From DASRDS01 sp035570055 (GTDB lineage Bacteria > Gemmatimonadota > Gemmatimonadetes > Gemmatimonadales > Gemmatimonadaceae), in contig DATMLM010000047.1 in assembly GCA_035570055.1 (NCBI GenBank), positions 4,711 to 68,710 on the forward strand: DNA of 64,000 bases, in the 5' to 3' direction. The notes beneath the pieces are model-generated. The model did not search any database, had not been told where the DNA came from, and saw only the letters and a list, made by a program, of their open reading frames with translations. Positions 24,514-32,426 of the stretch are shown here, piece by piece. Positions within the stretch are counted from its first letter, which is position 1, and the number at the start of each line of letters is the position of its first letter. Position numbers and translations under genes: made by a program.

Positions 24514-24629
24514 CGAACGTAGCGTTGGTGATTGCAACAGTCGCATCGTTACTGGGCGCTGCTCTCTCGGCGCTATCAGCGTATACCTATCTGATTGACG
24601 TGAGGCGCGGTAAGATCAACCGCCGCTAG
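24510..24629 (+). CDS. Small single-span membrane protein (39 residues)
   Basis: A 39-residue ORF beginning at the ATGA overlap with the preceding gene and ending at TAG 24627-24629. It encodes one hydrophobic helix (about residues 4-29) followed by a positively charged tail (VRRGKINRR), which by the positive-inside rule would sit in the cytoplasm. The overlap and the well-formed helix plus basic tail suggest a real coupled gene. No family recognised; chance remains possible at this length. Confidence 0.4.
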   Translation: MTNVALVIATVASLLGAALSALSAYTYLIDVRRGKINRR

Positions 24630-24648
24630 GAACCGGCACATCCGCCCG

Positions 24649-25452
24649 CTAACGGATTTTTCTCGCGGACCTGTCGCGGCCGTACTGATGGAGCACGAGG
24701 CCCGTTACAGCACCGCTCGCGTCACGAGTGATCGTAAGCTGCGCATCCGTGCCGCGGACGAAAAAGTTGCTGCTGCTCTCCGGCCAGAGCCTCACAGGAT
24801 CTCCACCTTCGGTCGATCGCACAAAGAGCGCCCCGTCGCGCATCGTAAGCTCGAGCTCCAGCCCGGGAACGAGCTGGTAGACGCCCACGTACGGCGACAG
24901 TGCCGACGCTGGCAGCTCGATGATGGTGTGTTGCCTGGGCGGGAGTGCTGACGGTGGCACCATGCCGAGCAGTCGCATGTAGTTCGAGATCTGACTGTAG
25001 TGCTCCGCCAGATCAGTGTCGAGCGCGAGCAATATCAGCGCTGGCAACTGAGCTGTCCCCACCCGCTCCATAGCGTTGTGGCAGAAATCGAGTGACGCCT
25101 TGAGGCGGCTGACGAGGGTATCCTTGGGCCAACGCGCCTTGTCGCTGTCCGCCAACGAGTCCTTGCTCGTCCTGGCGTGTTTCAGGTCGCTGAGCCGCTC
25201 GCACAAGCCATAGTTCGCGTCCTCGAGATGCTGCGCGATATACCCGATCGTTTGCTGCGGCGCTGTGGGTCGATAGCCGTACTGGGTCGCGGGGATGGAG
25301 TCGAACGCCGCGACGAGCCGGCTCCCGTAGACATCCGCGAACGTCTCGAATGCGAGCATGGTGCGATCGGGCGACGCGCGAGTGCTCGACGACTGGGCCG
25401 CGAGCACCGTGGGGAGCACAAGGGAGATGGTCATCAGGGTCTGCCGGTGCAT
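24649..25452 (-). CDS. Secreted DinB-like protein with C-terminal DUF3471-like domain
   Basis: Exported protein of 267 residues. A signal peptide spans about residues 1-19 (cleavage near LAAQSS). Residues 30-165 form a DinB/YfiT-like four-helix bundle with histidines at typical metal sites (QHLEDANYG, FCHNAMERV, LAEHYSQISNYMR). Residues 185-267 look like a small beta domain of the DUF3471 sort (YVGVYQLVPGLELELTMRDG). Such proteins are common but mostly uncharacterised; a DNA-damage role should not be assumed. It lies 16 nt downstream of the HELGH membrane gene on the same strand. Confidence 0.72.
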   Translation of the reverse strand: MHRQTLMTISLVLPTVLAAQSSSTRASPDRTMLAFETFADVYGSRLVAAFDSIPATQYGYRPTAPQQTIGYIAQHLEDANYGLCERLSDLKHARTSKDSLADSDKARWPKDTLVSRLKASLDFCHNAMERVGTAQLPALILLALDTDLAEHYSQISNYMRLLGMVPPSALPPRQHTIIELPASALSPYVGVYQLVPGLELELTMRDGALFVRSTEGGDPVRLWPESSSNFFVRGTDAQLTITRDASGAVTGLVLHQYGRDRSARKIR

Positions 25453-25468
25453 TCGATATCCCTACCCC

Positions 25469-25999
25469 TCAGCGGTCGTCGCGTTCGTTACGTCGGACAA
25501 CCCACGCCGCGAGCGCTAACGACAGGAATAGGATGAGCGCCGCGACGACACGGAGTAGTCGGGCGAACATGACGTCGTGGGACAAAAGGTCGGCGCGGCC
25601 GAGCAGGTAGTTCCAGTCGTGCATCGGTTCGTCCGACAAGCCGACCAACGGTAGCTCCTGCGCGCTCGCGTCGCCGACATACGTCGCCAGGTTGGTCAGA
25701 CTGTACGCCTCCCACGTCCCCACGACCCCGACGCCGAACCAGTCGGCCTGCCGCGCCAACACCACGGCCGCCGCGAGCGGCGCGGCGAGCTGCGTGATGC
25801 TGCCGCCGGCCACCTCGAGCCACTCGCCGAACGGCGAGAAGAGAACGTGACCGAGCTCGTGAACGCCGAGCGTCAGCCCACCGAAGATGTGCCACGTCTC
25901 GCTGTCGGCCAGCGCGCGCGCTCCCGAATACGCCAGGTACACCAACAGCGCCGCCCGCAACAGCAGCACGGCCCGATTGCGCACATCGGCAGTTGGCAT
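25469..25999 (-). CDS. Conserved membrane protein with HELGH metal-site motif
   Basis: Protein of 176 residues with about four to five hydrophobic segments. A HExxH-like HELGH follows the segment GGLTLGV, as in membrane-embedded zinc peptidases, and GGSITQLAAPLA follows it. Further on HDWNYLLGRADLL contributes another histidine and aspartate that could complete a metal site. I recall this HExGH...HDWNYLLG arrangement from uncharacterised membrane proteins of several phyla, but no function is established. ATG 25999 is used; GTG 26002 is an alternative. It is divergent from the gene at 26044 with a 44-nt gap. Confidence 0.6.
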   Translation of the reverse strand: MPTADVRNRAVLLLRAALLVYLAYSGARALADSETWHIFGGLTLGVHELGHVLFSPFGEWLEVAGGSITQLAAPLAAAVVLARQADWFGVGVVGTWEAYSLTNLATYVGDASAQELPLVGLSDEPMHDWNYLLGRADLLSHDVMFARLLRVVAALILFLSLALAAWVVRRNERDDR

Positions 26000-26043
26000 C
26001 ACTCACTTGACGACCCATTGCGCGACTGAGAACGTTCTACATC

Positions 26044-26553
26044 GTGCGCAGCCTGTCTGACCCCATTGTCGCCAACCTCTACCGGCGCACGAGCGACGGT
26101 CGGACGTTGTTCTGTCCGTGGGGGAATTTCGGACGTGCCTATATCGTGCCTCCCGAACGCCAGGAGGAGTTGTCGTCGTTTGTCCGGCGTATCTACCTGG
26201 TGATGATCGGCACGACCCCAGTCGCAGCCATACTCCTCCACTGGTGGGCCATAATCTTGGCGCCGGTTGTCATCGGCATCTGGTTCTACAAGTACTGGTC
26301 GTTCTCTCGCACACTCGAAGTTGACCCGTCGGGACCACCGCCGTTCGATCGCCGGCAGGCCTTCATGAACGCCGCACGCGCGAGCGGGGCGGCGCGACTG
26401 TGGGTCTTCCTGTGTATCTCACTGGCGTTCACCGCCGGAGGCGTTTGGGTTCTCACCCTGGGTGACCGCGAGGGGATTGTCCTCGTAGCGTTGTTCGGTC
26501 TCGGTATCGTGGTGTTCGGGGTGCAGCTCATTCTGCTCGGCCGCAAACGCTAG
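26044..26553 (+). CDS. Hypothetical membrane protein
   Basis: Protein of 169 residues with two pairs of membrane segments (about 50-66 and 68-83, then 118-137 and 145-163) separated by a soluble loop rich in Pro and Arg. An N-terminal segment of about 45 residues (CPWGNFGRAYIVP) is probably cytoplasmic. GTG 26044 is the first start in the frame and lacks a clear ribosome binding site. No recognised family or obvious functional link with its neighbours. Confidence 0.5.
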   Translation: MRSLSDPIVANLYRRTSDGRTLFCPWGNFGRAYIVPPERQEELSSFVRRIYLVMIGTTPVAAILLHWWAIILAPVVIGIWFYKYWSFSRTLEVDPSGPPPFDRRQAFMNAARASGAARLWVFLCISLAFTAGGVWVLTLGDREGIVLVALFGLGIVVFGVQLILLGRKR

Positions 26554-26639
26554 TGGGTGGCCATTTCTATCGCGCGAGATGGTCGAGCCGGACTGCGAGT
26601 TCGCCCTTCGCTGGGCTACTCGTTCGACTAGGGGTCTCC

Positions 26640-27041
26640 ATGATGCTGGACATCCGAGGCATGGCGCCATTGCTCCAAGTCTTCGACCTCCCAGTGTCGC
26701 TGGCTTTTTATCGCGACACGCTCGGCTTCGAGGTCGTCCAGTCGACGAGCGACTGGGCCTGGCTCAAACGCGGTGATGTCGAGCTCATGCTCAACACAGC
26801 GTACGAATCTGACGCGCGCCCGCCGGCCCCCGATCCAAGCCGCGTCGCCGCGCACAACGACACGGCGCTCTACTTCGGCTGCCCAGATGTCGCCGCGGCC
26901 CACGCGTATCTCCGTGGTCGCGGGGTCGCGACGCAGGAGCCGCGCGTCGCGCCATACGGCATGAAGCAGTTGTACCTGTCGGACCCCGACGGGTACAACG
27001 TGTGCTTTCAAGGGCGCGCGGATGGAGTGGCCGCGGGCTGA
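26640..27041 (+). CDS. VOC-family (glyoxalase/bleomycin-resistance fold) protein
   Basis: Single VOC domain of 133 residues built from two beta-alpha-beta-beta-beta modules. Typical blocks are LLQVFDLPVSLAFYRDTLGFEVV at the start and APYGMKQLYLSDPDGYNVCF at the end (DPDGY is a family hallmark). ATG 26640 is preceded by AGGGG at a normal distance; ATG 26643 is adjacent. VOC enzymes range from dioxygenases to resistance proteins, so substrate is unknown. Its 3' end overlaps the convergent gene at 27008 by 34 nt. Confidence 0.75.
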   Translation: MMLDIRGMAPLLQVFDLPVSLAFYRDTLGFEVVQSTSDWAWLKRGDVELMLNTAYESDARPPAPDPSRVAAHNDTALYFGCPDVAAAHAYLRGRGVATQEPRVAPYGMKQLYLSDPDGYNVCFQGRADGVAAG

Positions 27042-27739
27042 GCGAGCGGCGGCCCGACGGTGACAAAGTCCACCTGCGGGAGCTGGGTCTCGCCTTGCGT
27101 CACATACGTGCCGGACCCAGGGTTATCCCCATCGAGATACGCGACCACACGCGATCCGGTGACCGCTGGCCCGTACCACACATACCGCGTGTACGCTTTG
27201 ACCAGCGTGTTCCAATCGAGCGAGATCTTCTTGATGAAGTTGAGCGCGTTGCCCACCCGGCAGGTGAGAAACGTCACCCGGTAGATGTTGTTCGCCCTCA
27301 TCGCCGTGCCGATGCTGGTGTAGACCGCCCAGTGCGCGAGCCGCCGCGTCGCGCCCGCCGGATTCACGATCTGATCGGTCTGCTTCATAGACTTCCCCGT
27401 GGGGTCCCCCGGGAACACGAAGTCGTAGAACGGATCGACGTAAATCGGCGGATTCCATCCGTGGGCAAGCTCGAACGTATGCCCCGGCGCGAGCTCGATC
27501 GTGCCATCGGTCAGATTCAGGGCGCCACCGTGCCCGACCGCGAAGATCACCTCGCGATCGTTCGTCACGTTCCGGAGCCCGTTCACGATCGCGTTTCGCA
27601 CCTGCTCGGCGCCGAGTGTGGGGGCGATCGCCGCGGACTTGCGATTCTGCGTGTCGGCCGCGACGAACTGGGCCGTCCATTTTGCGCTGTAGGCTATGCC
27701 GACTTTCGAGGGCGAGGGGTCGTAGAAGACGAGAGGCAT
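27008..27739 (-). CDS. Uncharacterised protein with clan-CD (caspase-like) His/Cys pattern
   Basis: Protein of 243 residues with no signal peptide or membrane segment and no recognised family. An alpha helix near residues 43-57 is followed by a hydrophobic strand running into GHGG (VIFAVGHGG, His70). A later hydrophobic strand runs into a cysteine (VTFLTCRVG, Cys160). Strand-His-Gly then strand-Cys is the layout of caspase/gingipain/CHAT peptidases, so a cysteine-peptidase fold is a reasonable hypothesis, not a demonstrated function. The C-terminal tail is Pro/Ala-rich. It starts at ATG 27739, with an AT-rich GTTATACT at 27771-27778 upstream that could act as -10 in either direction. Confidence 0.5.
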   Translation of the reverse strand: MPLVFYDPSPSKVGIAYSAKWTAQFVAADTQNRKSAAIAPTLGAEQVRNAIVNGLRNVTNDREVIFAVGHGGALNLTDGTIELAPGHTFELAHGWNPPIYVDPFYDFVFPGDPTGKSMKQTDQIVNPAGATRRLAHWAVYTSIGTAMRANNIYRVTFLTCRVGNALNFIKKISLDWNTLVKAYTRYVWYGPAVTGSRVVAYLDGDNPGSGTYVTQGETQLPQVDFVTVGPPLAQPAATPSARP

Positions 27740-27919
27740 AATAGAGAATAGTACGGCCCGGCCTCACCGCGTTATACTGAAGACGGCGTGCAGGCCGCCA
27801 CCCGTCCGCGGACAGGACCGAGTCCACCTGAGCTTCAAAAAATCCAAGCGACGGTTCTCCACGAACCTCCTTTCGCCCGACGACCAGCGGACCCCGGGCA
27901 GCCCTCGAGGAGGTCCGTG

Positions 27920-28781
27920 ATGCCCGACCGTCATTTCCCCATCCGCCCCAATCTTGAACAACTGAAGCACCAGGCGATGCTGCAGCACCCGCGGTTGCTG
28001 CACGAGAACGCCCGCGGCGTCCCCCAAAGCAACTGGGGCCCGCCAATGTCCTACGCGGCAAACCTCGGCCGCGATCGGATCATCGCCATGCTGCGCGAGC
28101 TCGGCGCCGATGACCTGAACTTCGCGTTCGATCGCGCGTGCCTGCAGGGCCGCATCGACACCGCCCGCCAACTCCACGCGATGGGCGCACGCCCCGATGC
28201 CAAATCACTCGACGGCCCATCCGAGACCCAATGCGGCTCTGGCTTCGCGTACTTGGTCGACCTCGGCTGCGACCCACACCTCTCGCACGTCGCGCTGCTC
28301 CTCCAGACCTACAGCCGCAACCCCCAAGGCAAGCACCAGTGCCTGGAGGTCGCCGCGACACACGGCATCGCACTGCCCGACACGCCGCCGATGGCGATCC
28401 ACCGCGGCCGCCTCGATCTCTTGGAGCGCCATCTCGATCGCATCAACGACACGTTCTCCCACGAGGACATCTATCCACCGTCGCTCGGCTGCTCGCGCAC
28501 AGCGCGCCGCGATCGATGCCGACGGCTTCGGCGGCCACACGCCACTCTTCGGCTGCGTCGTATCCCAGCCGTATCGGCTCGGGCGGCGCTCTTCGATGGC
28601 ACGCCTACTGTTAGATCACGGCGCCGACCCCACCGTTCACGCCTCGCTTCGCAAATGCCTGCGCTTCGTGGAAGACGAGACGATGCGCGAGTATCGGAAC
28701 GTGACGCCGTTAGAGTGGGGCGAGCAGTTCCACGATCAAGAGTGGGTGGACCGCGACGCGATGCGGCTCACCGCCTCATAA
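27920..28781 (+). pseudogene. Degraded ankyrin-repeat protein gene
   Basis: ATG 27920 follows a strong GAGGAGG and begins MPDRHFPIRPNLEQLKHQA, the start of a known type of ankyrin-repeat protein. Ankyrin-like units follow (AANLGRDRIIAMLRELGADD, ACLQGRIDTARQLHAMGA). Near 28488-28510 the reading frame breaks: coding sense continues one base over (AAIDADGFGGHTPLFGC, ARLLLDHGADPTVHA) to the stop at 28781. From memory of intact relatives, sequence is also missing after LKHQA and at the frameshift, so small deletions are likely. A sequencing error could explain the shift but not both gaps. The end overlaps the convergent gene at 28768. Confidence 0.65.
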
Positions 28782-29091
28782 AGAACATCATGCCAAGCGC
28801 GAAGAGCATAGCCGCGCCGGCGAGCGCCAACGCGACGAGCACGCGCGGTCGCTGGTTCGTCTGGTACGCGCGGAGCGCGCGCTCGTCGAGGTATCGAGAT
28901 GCCGGATCCGCGCCGGTCTTGACCACACCGGCGCGCTCCAGCCGCGCAAGCAGCGGTGATGCCTCGATCCCGATCGTGCGGAGGGGCAGTGCACGCTCGG
29001 CCGCCGTCGCATCCGCCTTGCGGAATGCGAACAACAGACCATCGAGCGCGCGAGCGGCCGAGGCCGCGGCGAAAGCTGCTACGCCTGCCAT
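28768..29091 (-). CDS. Small hypothetical protein with C-terminal membrane anchor
   Basis: 107 residues from ATG 29091. The first 70 look like a compact helical domain, possibly winged-helix-like (LRTIGIEASPLLARLERAGVVK, then a basic DERALRAYQTNQRPR). One membrane helix (about residues 85-104) ends at the C-terminus. Orientation of the charges would keep the N-terminal domain in the cytoplasm. Longer open frame upstream runs into the divergent GNAT gene. No named family. Confidence 0.5.
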   Translation of the reverse strand: MAGVAAFAAASAARALDGLLFAFRKADATAAERALPLRTIGIEASPLLARLERAGVVKTGADPASRYLDERALRAYQTNQRPRVLVALALAGAAMLFALGMMFFMRR

Positions 29092-29109
29092 ATCACGTAT
29101 CTTGACACC

Positions 29110-29538
29110 ATGCCCCTCGTCCGTCCAGCCACCGCGGCCGACGCCACCTCGATGTCCGTGTTGTTCGCCCAGTTCGAGCACCCCACACCAGCCGAGCCGA
29201 TCCCCGCCCGGCTGGCCCGCCTGCTCTCACACGACGGCCAAGCGCTGGTCGCCTCCGATGACACTGGACTCCTCGGCATAGCGACCACACAAATCGTCTG
29301 GTCGCTGGTCGAAGACGCCCCTCGCGCGCTGCTGACCGCGCTCGTCGTCCGCGAAGATACCCGCGGCCGCGGCGTCGGCCGCGCGCTGGTCACCGCGGTC
29401 GAGCATTGGGCGCGCGAACGCGGCGCCGAACGCGTGGTCGTAACGACCGCCTTGCGTCGCGCCGGCGCTCACGCGTTCTACGAACGCCTCGGCTTCGAAT
29501 TCACGGGGCGCCGATACGTGAAATCCATAATTCGATAG
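29110..29538 (+). CDS. GNAT-family N-acetyltransferase
   Basis: Acetyltransferase fold of 142 residues. The acetyl-CoA pyrophosphate loop is VREDTRGRGVGRALV (about 84-98), preceded by strand ALLTALVV and followed by the C-terminal HAFYERLGFEFTGRRY, the usual motif D/B region. Substrate unknown. It is divergent from the small membrane-anchored gene with only 18 nt between starts, so the two may share a control region. Followed by about 200 nt with no gene I can support. Confidence 0.8.
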   Translation: MPLVRPATAADATSMSVLFAQFEHPTPAEPIPARLARLLSHDGQALVASDDTGLLGIATTQIVWSLVEDAPRALLTALVVREDTRGRGVGRALVTAVEHWARERGAERVVVTTALRRAGAHAFYERLGFEFTGRRYVKSIIR

Positions 29539-29741
29539 CGAAAATCCACGCTGTCGCGTTTCGTGCCGTTGACGTCGCATGTAACAGTCGCACCGCTCGT
29601 CTAACGCCACCTAACGCATGTGTGCCGGTCAAGTTTTCCGCGCTCGTAAGTGCGCGTGACGGCGTGCCGTGCGAGCCGTCATGAGTGTGCCGATCGCACG
29701 CGACGCGCGCGCCCCCCGCCACACAATCGCCCGAGAGCTCC

Positions 29742-32360
29742 ATGATTGGGATGCCGAACCTCAAGAAGCGCGGCCTGGAAAACGGGTCGAATGGTCACGC
29801 GGCCCCCGCCGCACCATCCTACGACGTCGCGGCGCTGGAAGCGCTCGTGCAACGCGCCGAGGGCGCGGCGGCGGCGCTCCGCGCGCTCGACGAGCGAGCG
29901 GCGGCGGTGACGGCGCTCGAGGACCGCGTGACGAGACTCGCGGCACAGCTCGCGGGCGCGGACGCAGTCGGCAAGCAGCTCTCGACGATGCAAGAACAGG
30001 CCACCCGACTCAGCTCGGCCCAGGAACGCTCGCAGTCACAGCTCGCCTCGGCGAACGCCGATGTCGAGCGCGTGCGCGGCGCCTGCGGCACGTTGATCTC
30101 CAAGGTCGACGCCGCGCTCGAGCTCCGCGATCAACTCGACCGTCTCCTCGCGCTCCAGCCGCGACTCGATGCGCTCCGCGGCGAGGCGGACAACATGACA
30201 GGCGAGATGCGCGACCTGACGGACAACGTCGGACGCTTGCGCGCGCTGCACGAGGATGTGCTGCGCGCCCACAAGCACGCGACCTCGCGCTTGGACGGCG
30301 TAGACCAGCGCTATCAGGCGACCGGCAGCAAAATGGACCAGATCGAGCGCCGCGCGTCGGCCGCCGAACAGGCCCTGGAGTCGCTGCTCCGCATCGCCAG
30401 CGGGATTCCGAACGTGCAACACCAGCTCGGCGTCCTCAAGGCGATCGCCGAGCAAGTGGCGCAGAAGACCGCCGTGCTGGAGCAACAGCGCGACGTCGTC
30501 GACCGCGCCGCGAACCAGGTCTCGCACGTGGTCTCGCTCACCGGCCAGCTCGACGCGTCGCTGCGGAAGCAGGATGAGCAGACGCGCAGCCTGACCGCGC
30601 TCGACACGAAGCTCGCCGAGGTGCAGGCGACGCACGCCGCGGTCATCGCGCGCGCCGAGGAGATCGCCGCCAACCAACGCCAGCTCGATGAGACCGAGCG
30701 CGAGGCGACGCGCACACTCTCCGACCTCCGGGTCGAGATGCGGACCAGCGCCGAGCGGTTCGAGCTCGAGAATCGCACGCTCGACGCGGTCAGCGAGCGC
30801 ATCGCCGAGCTGCGCGGCGGTGTCAAGGAATGCGAGACGCGCGTCTCCTCGCTCGATGCCGCGACCCGCGCGGTCGCGGACACCGAGGCCCGCGCCCGGC
30901 AGCTCGCGACGCAGATCGGTTCTCTCGGCGAAGACATCAATAAGATCGCGTTGACCGCCGAACGACTCCGCACAGTGCCCCAGGACGTGGCGCAAGTCGA
31001 ACGGTCGCTGGCCGACATGTCGACCCGCATGGACCGCGTCGAGCAGGTCCGCCCGGTCGTCGAGGTGATCACCCGCGATATGGCGACCCTGAATGGCGCA
31101 CACGAGTCGATCCGCGATGGGCTCGAGCAGGTGCGCGCCGCCTACGGCGAGATGACTAAGCTGCGCGAGCGGCAGACCGAGATCGATGGCTACCTCGCGG
31201 ACGCCGACCAGCGGATGGTGATCCTCAAGGAGCACGTCGCCGAGTTGGAGCGCATGCGGCCCGCGGCCGAGGCGCTCGGCGCCCAGGTCGAGGCGTTGAC
31301 GGCGTCGACGACCGCGGTCGAAAGCCGTCGAGAAGTGGTCGACGCGTTGCACCAGAAAGTCGGCGAGCTGGAGTCGTCGGTCGCGCAGCTCGATGAGCGC
31401 GGCGAAGGCGTCCGCCAGCGGATGGAGTCGGCCGAGGCGCGGTTCACCGACCTGTCGCGCCAGGCCTCCGAGGCCCAGCGCGTCGCGGCGACCATCGCGT
31501 CCGTCTCGGCCTCCGTCGAAGCGGCCGAGCGGCGCATGCGGGCCGTGAACGGCACGATGGAAACGCTCGAGTCGCGAGCCCAGATGCTCGACGGGCTGGG
31601 TGAGCGCATGCGACTCCTCGGTCAAGAGCTCGAGCAACGGCAAGGGGCTCTCGACAAAGCCGCCGAGCATCTCGCCAAGGCGTCAGCAGTCCGTCGCGAA
31701 GCCGCCGATGCGGCGCAGCGCCTCGAGGATCTCACGCGGGGCATCGCGACGCAGCTCGGCACGGCCAGCACGCAGGCCGCGTCGGCTGAGCAGATCGTGC
31801 AAGGTCTCGAAGGGCGCGTCGCCGCACTCGGCGATGTCGAGAAGCGCATGGCGCGGTTCGAGGAGTTGCTGGCCAAGTGGGAGGCAGCGCAGACCGAGGC
31901 CGCCCAGGCGCTCGAGCAGATCACGAGCCGCCAGGCGATGATCGACGCCGTGCAGGCGCAGATCAAGCACGCGTCCGAGATCGCCGAGCGGACCGCCGAG
32001 CATGTCCAGTCGATCGCGTCGTCGCGTCAGCAGATCGAGGAAGCGCGAGCGACCTTGGAGACCACGCGCGCCGAGTTGGTCACGGCCAACGGCACCATGA
32101 GGGACCTCGCCGACCGGCGGCGCCAGCTCGACGAGCTCGAAGCCCGTCTTGCCCGTGCCGACGCGCTGGGACAGTCCGTCCGCTCAACTCTCGAGGTCCT
32201 GGCGGGCCAGCGCGCGCTCGTCGACCAGGTCCTCGAGCGGTCGGGTACGCTCAGCTTCCAGATGAAGCAAGCCGAGGCCCTGGCCGAGACCCTCAGGACC
32301 GAGTGCGTCCTGGCGACTCAGCTCAAGGCCGCGGTCGACGAGCTTCGCCGGGAAGTGTGA
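29742..32360 (+). CDS. Very long coiled-coil protein
   Basis: 872 residues, almost entirely predicted alpha-helical coiled coil with Ala/Glu/Arg/Gln-rich heptads from about residue 25 to the end. There is no signal peptide, membrane segment or globular enzymatic domain. Phrases such as LEGRVAALGDVEKRMARFEELL and LDGLGERMRLLGQELEQR recur loosely, suggesting internal duplication. ATG 29742 has GAGAG upstream; ATG 29751 is an alternative, and earlier starts lack coding character. A cytoskeletal or scaffold role is possible. A lipoprotein gene follows 66 nt downstream. Confidence 0.72.
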   Translation: MIGMPNLKKRGLENGSNGHAAPAAPSYDVAALEALVQRAEGAAAALRALDERAAAVTALEDRVTRLAAQLAGADAVGKQLSTMQEQATRLSSAQERSQSQLASANADVERVRGACGTLISKVDAALELRDQLDRLLALQPRLDALRGEADNMTGEMRDLTDNVGRLRALHEDVLRAHKHATSRLDGVDQRYQATGSKMDQIERRASAAEQALESLLRIASGIPNVQHQLGVLKAIAEQVAQKTAVLEQQRDVVDRAANQVSHVVSLTGQLDASLRKQDEQTRSLTALDTKLAEVQATHAAVIARAEEIAANQRQLDETEREATRTLSDLRVEMRTSAERFELENRTLDAVSERIAELRGGVKECETRVSSLDAATRAVADTEARARQLATQIGSLGEDINKIALTAERLRTVPQDVAQVERSLADMSTRMDRVEQVRPVVEVITRDMATLNGAHESIRDGLEQVRAAYGEMTKLRERQTEIDGYLADADQRMVILKEHVAELERMRPAAEALGAQVEALTASTTAVESRREVVDALHQKVGELESSVAQLDERGEGVRQRMESAEARFTDLSRQASEAQRVAATIASVSASVEAAERRMRAVNGTMETLESRAQMLDGLGERMRLLGQELEQRQGALDKAAEHLAKASAVRREAADAAQRLEDLTRGIATQLGTASTQAASAEQIVQGLEGRVAALGDVEKRMARFEELLAKWEAAQTEAAQALEQITSRQAMIDAVQAQIKHASEIAERTAEHVQSIASSRQQIEEARATLETTRAELVTANGTMRDLADRRRQLDELEARLARADALGQSVRSTLEVLAGQRALVDQVLERSGTLSFQMKQAEALAETLRTECVLATQLKAAVDELRREV

Positions 32361-32426
32361 CCGGTAGTTTCGTCCACCCCGGTCTCGTCGTCTGGATACA
32401 GAATAGCCAGTCCCAGAGGAGAGGCG

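Noticed and set aside
24649..25452. DNA-damage-inducible function for the DinB-like gene
   Set aside because: The DinB fold name is historical. The protein has a signal peptide and an extra beta domain, so a cytoplasmic repair role is unlikely.
27788..27919. Possible 44-residue N-terminal extension of the ankyrin pseudogene
   Set aside because: The strong GAGGAGG sits before ATG 27920, the family N-terminus begins there, and the upstream residues lack protein-like character.
29599..29615. GTCTAAC and ACCTAAC, resembling the left core of integron attC sites
   Set aside because: No matching GTTRRRY right core follows within the usual distance and no integrase gene is present. The GTTAGCG at about 23939 and CGCTAAC near 24648 also do not fit the consensus.
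27740..29741. Toxin-antitoxin or defence cassette among the small genes of the accessory region
   Set aside because: No known toxin, antitoxin, nuclease, reverse transcriptase or NTPase signature was found in these genes, and they do not form an operon.
29669..30577. 302-codon open frame overlapping the coiled-coil gene
   Set aside because: It is another frame of the same GC-rich sequence and encodes Arg-rich low-complexity protein, whereas the overlapping frame is a clean coiled coil.
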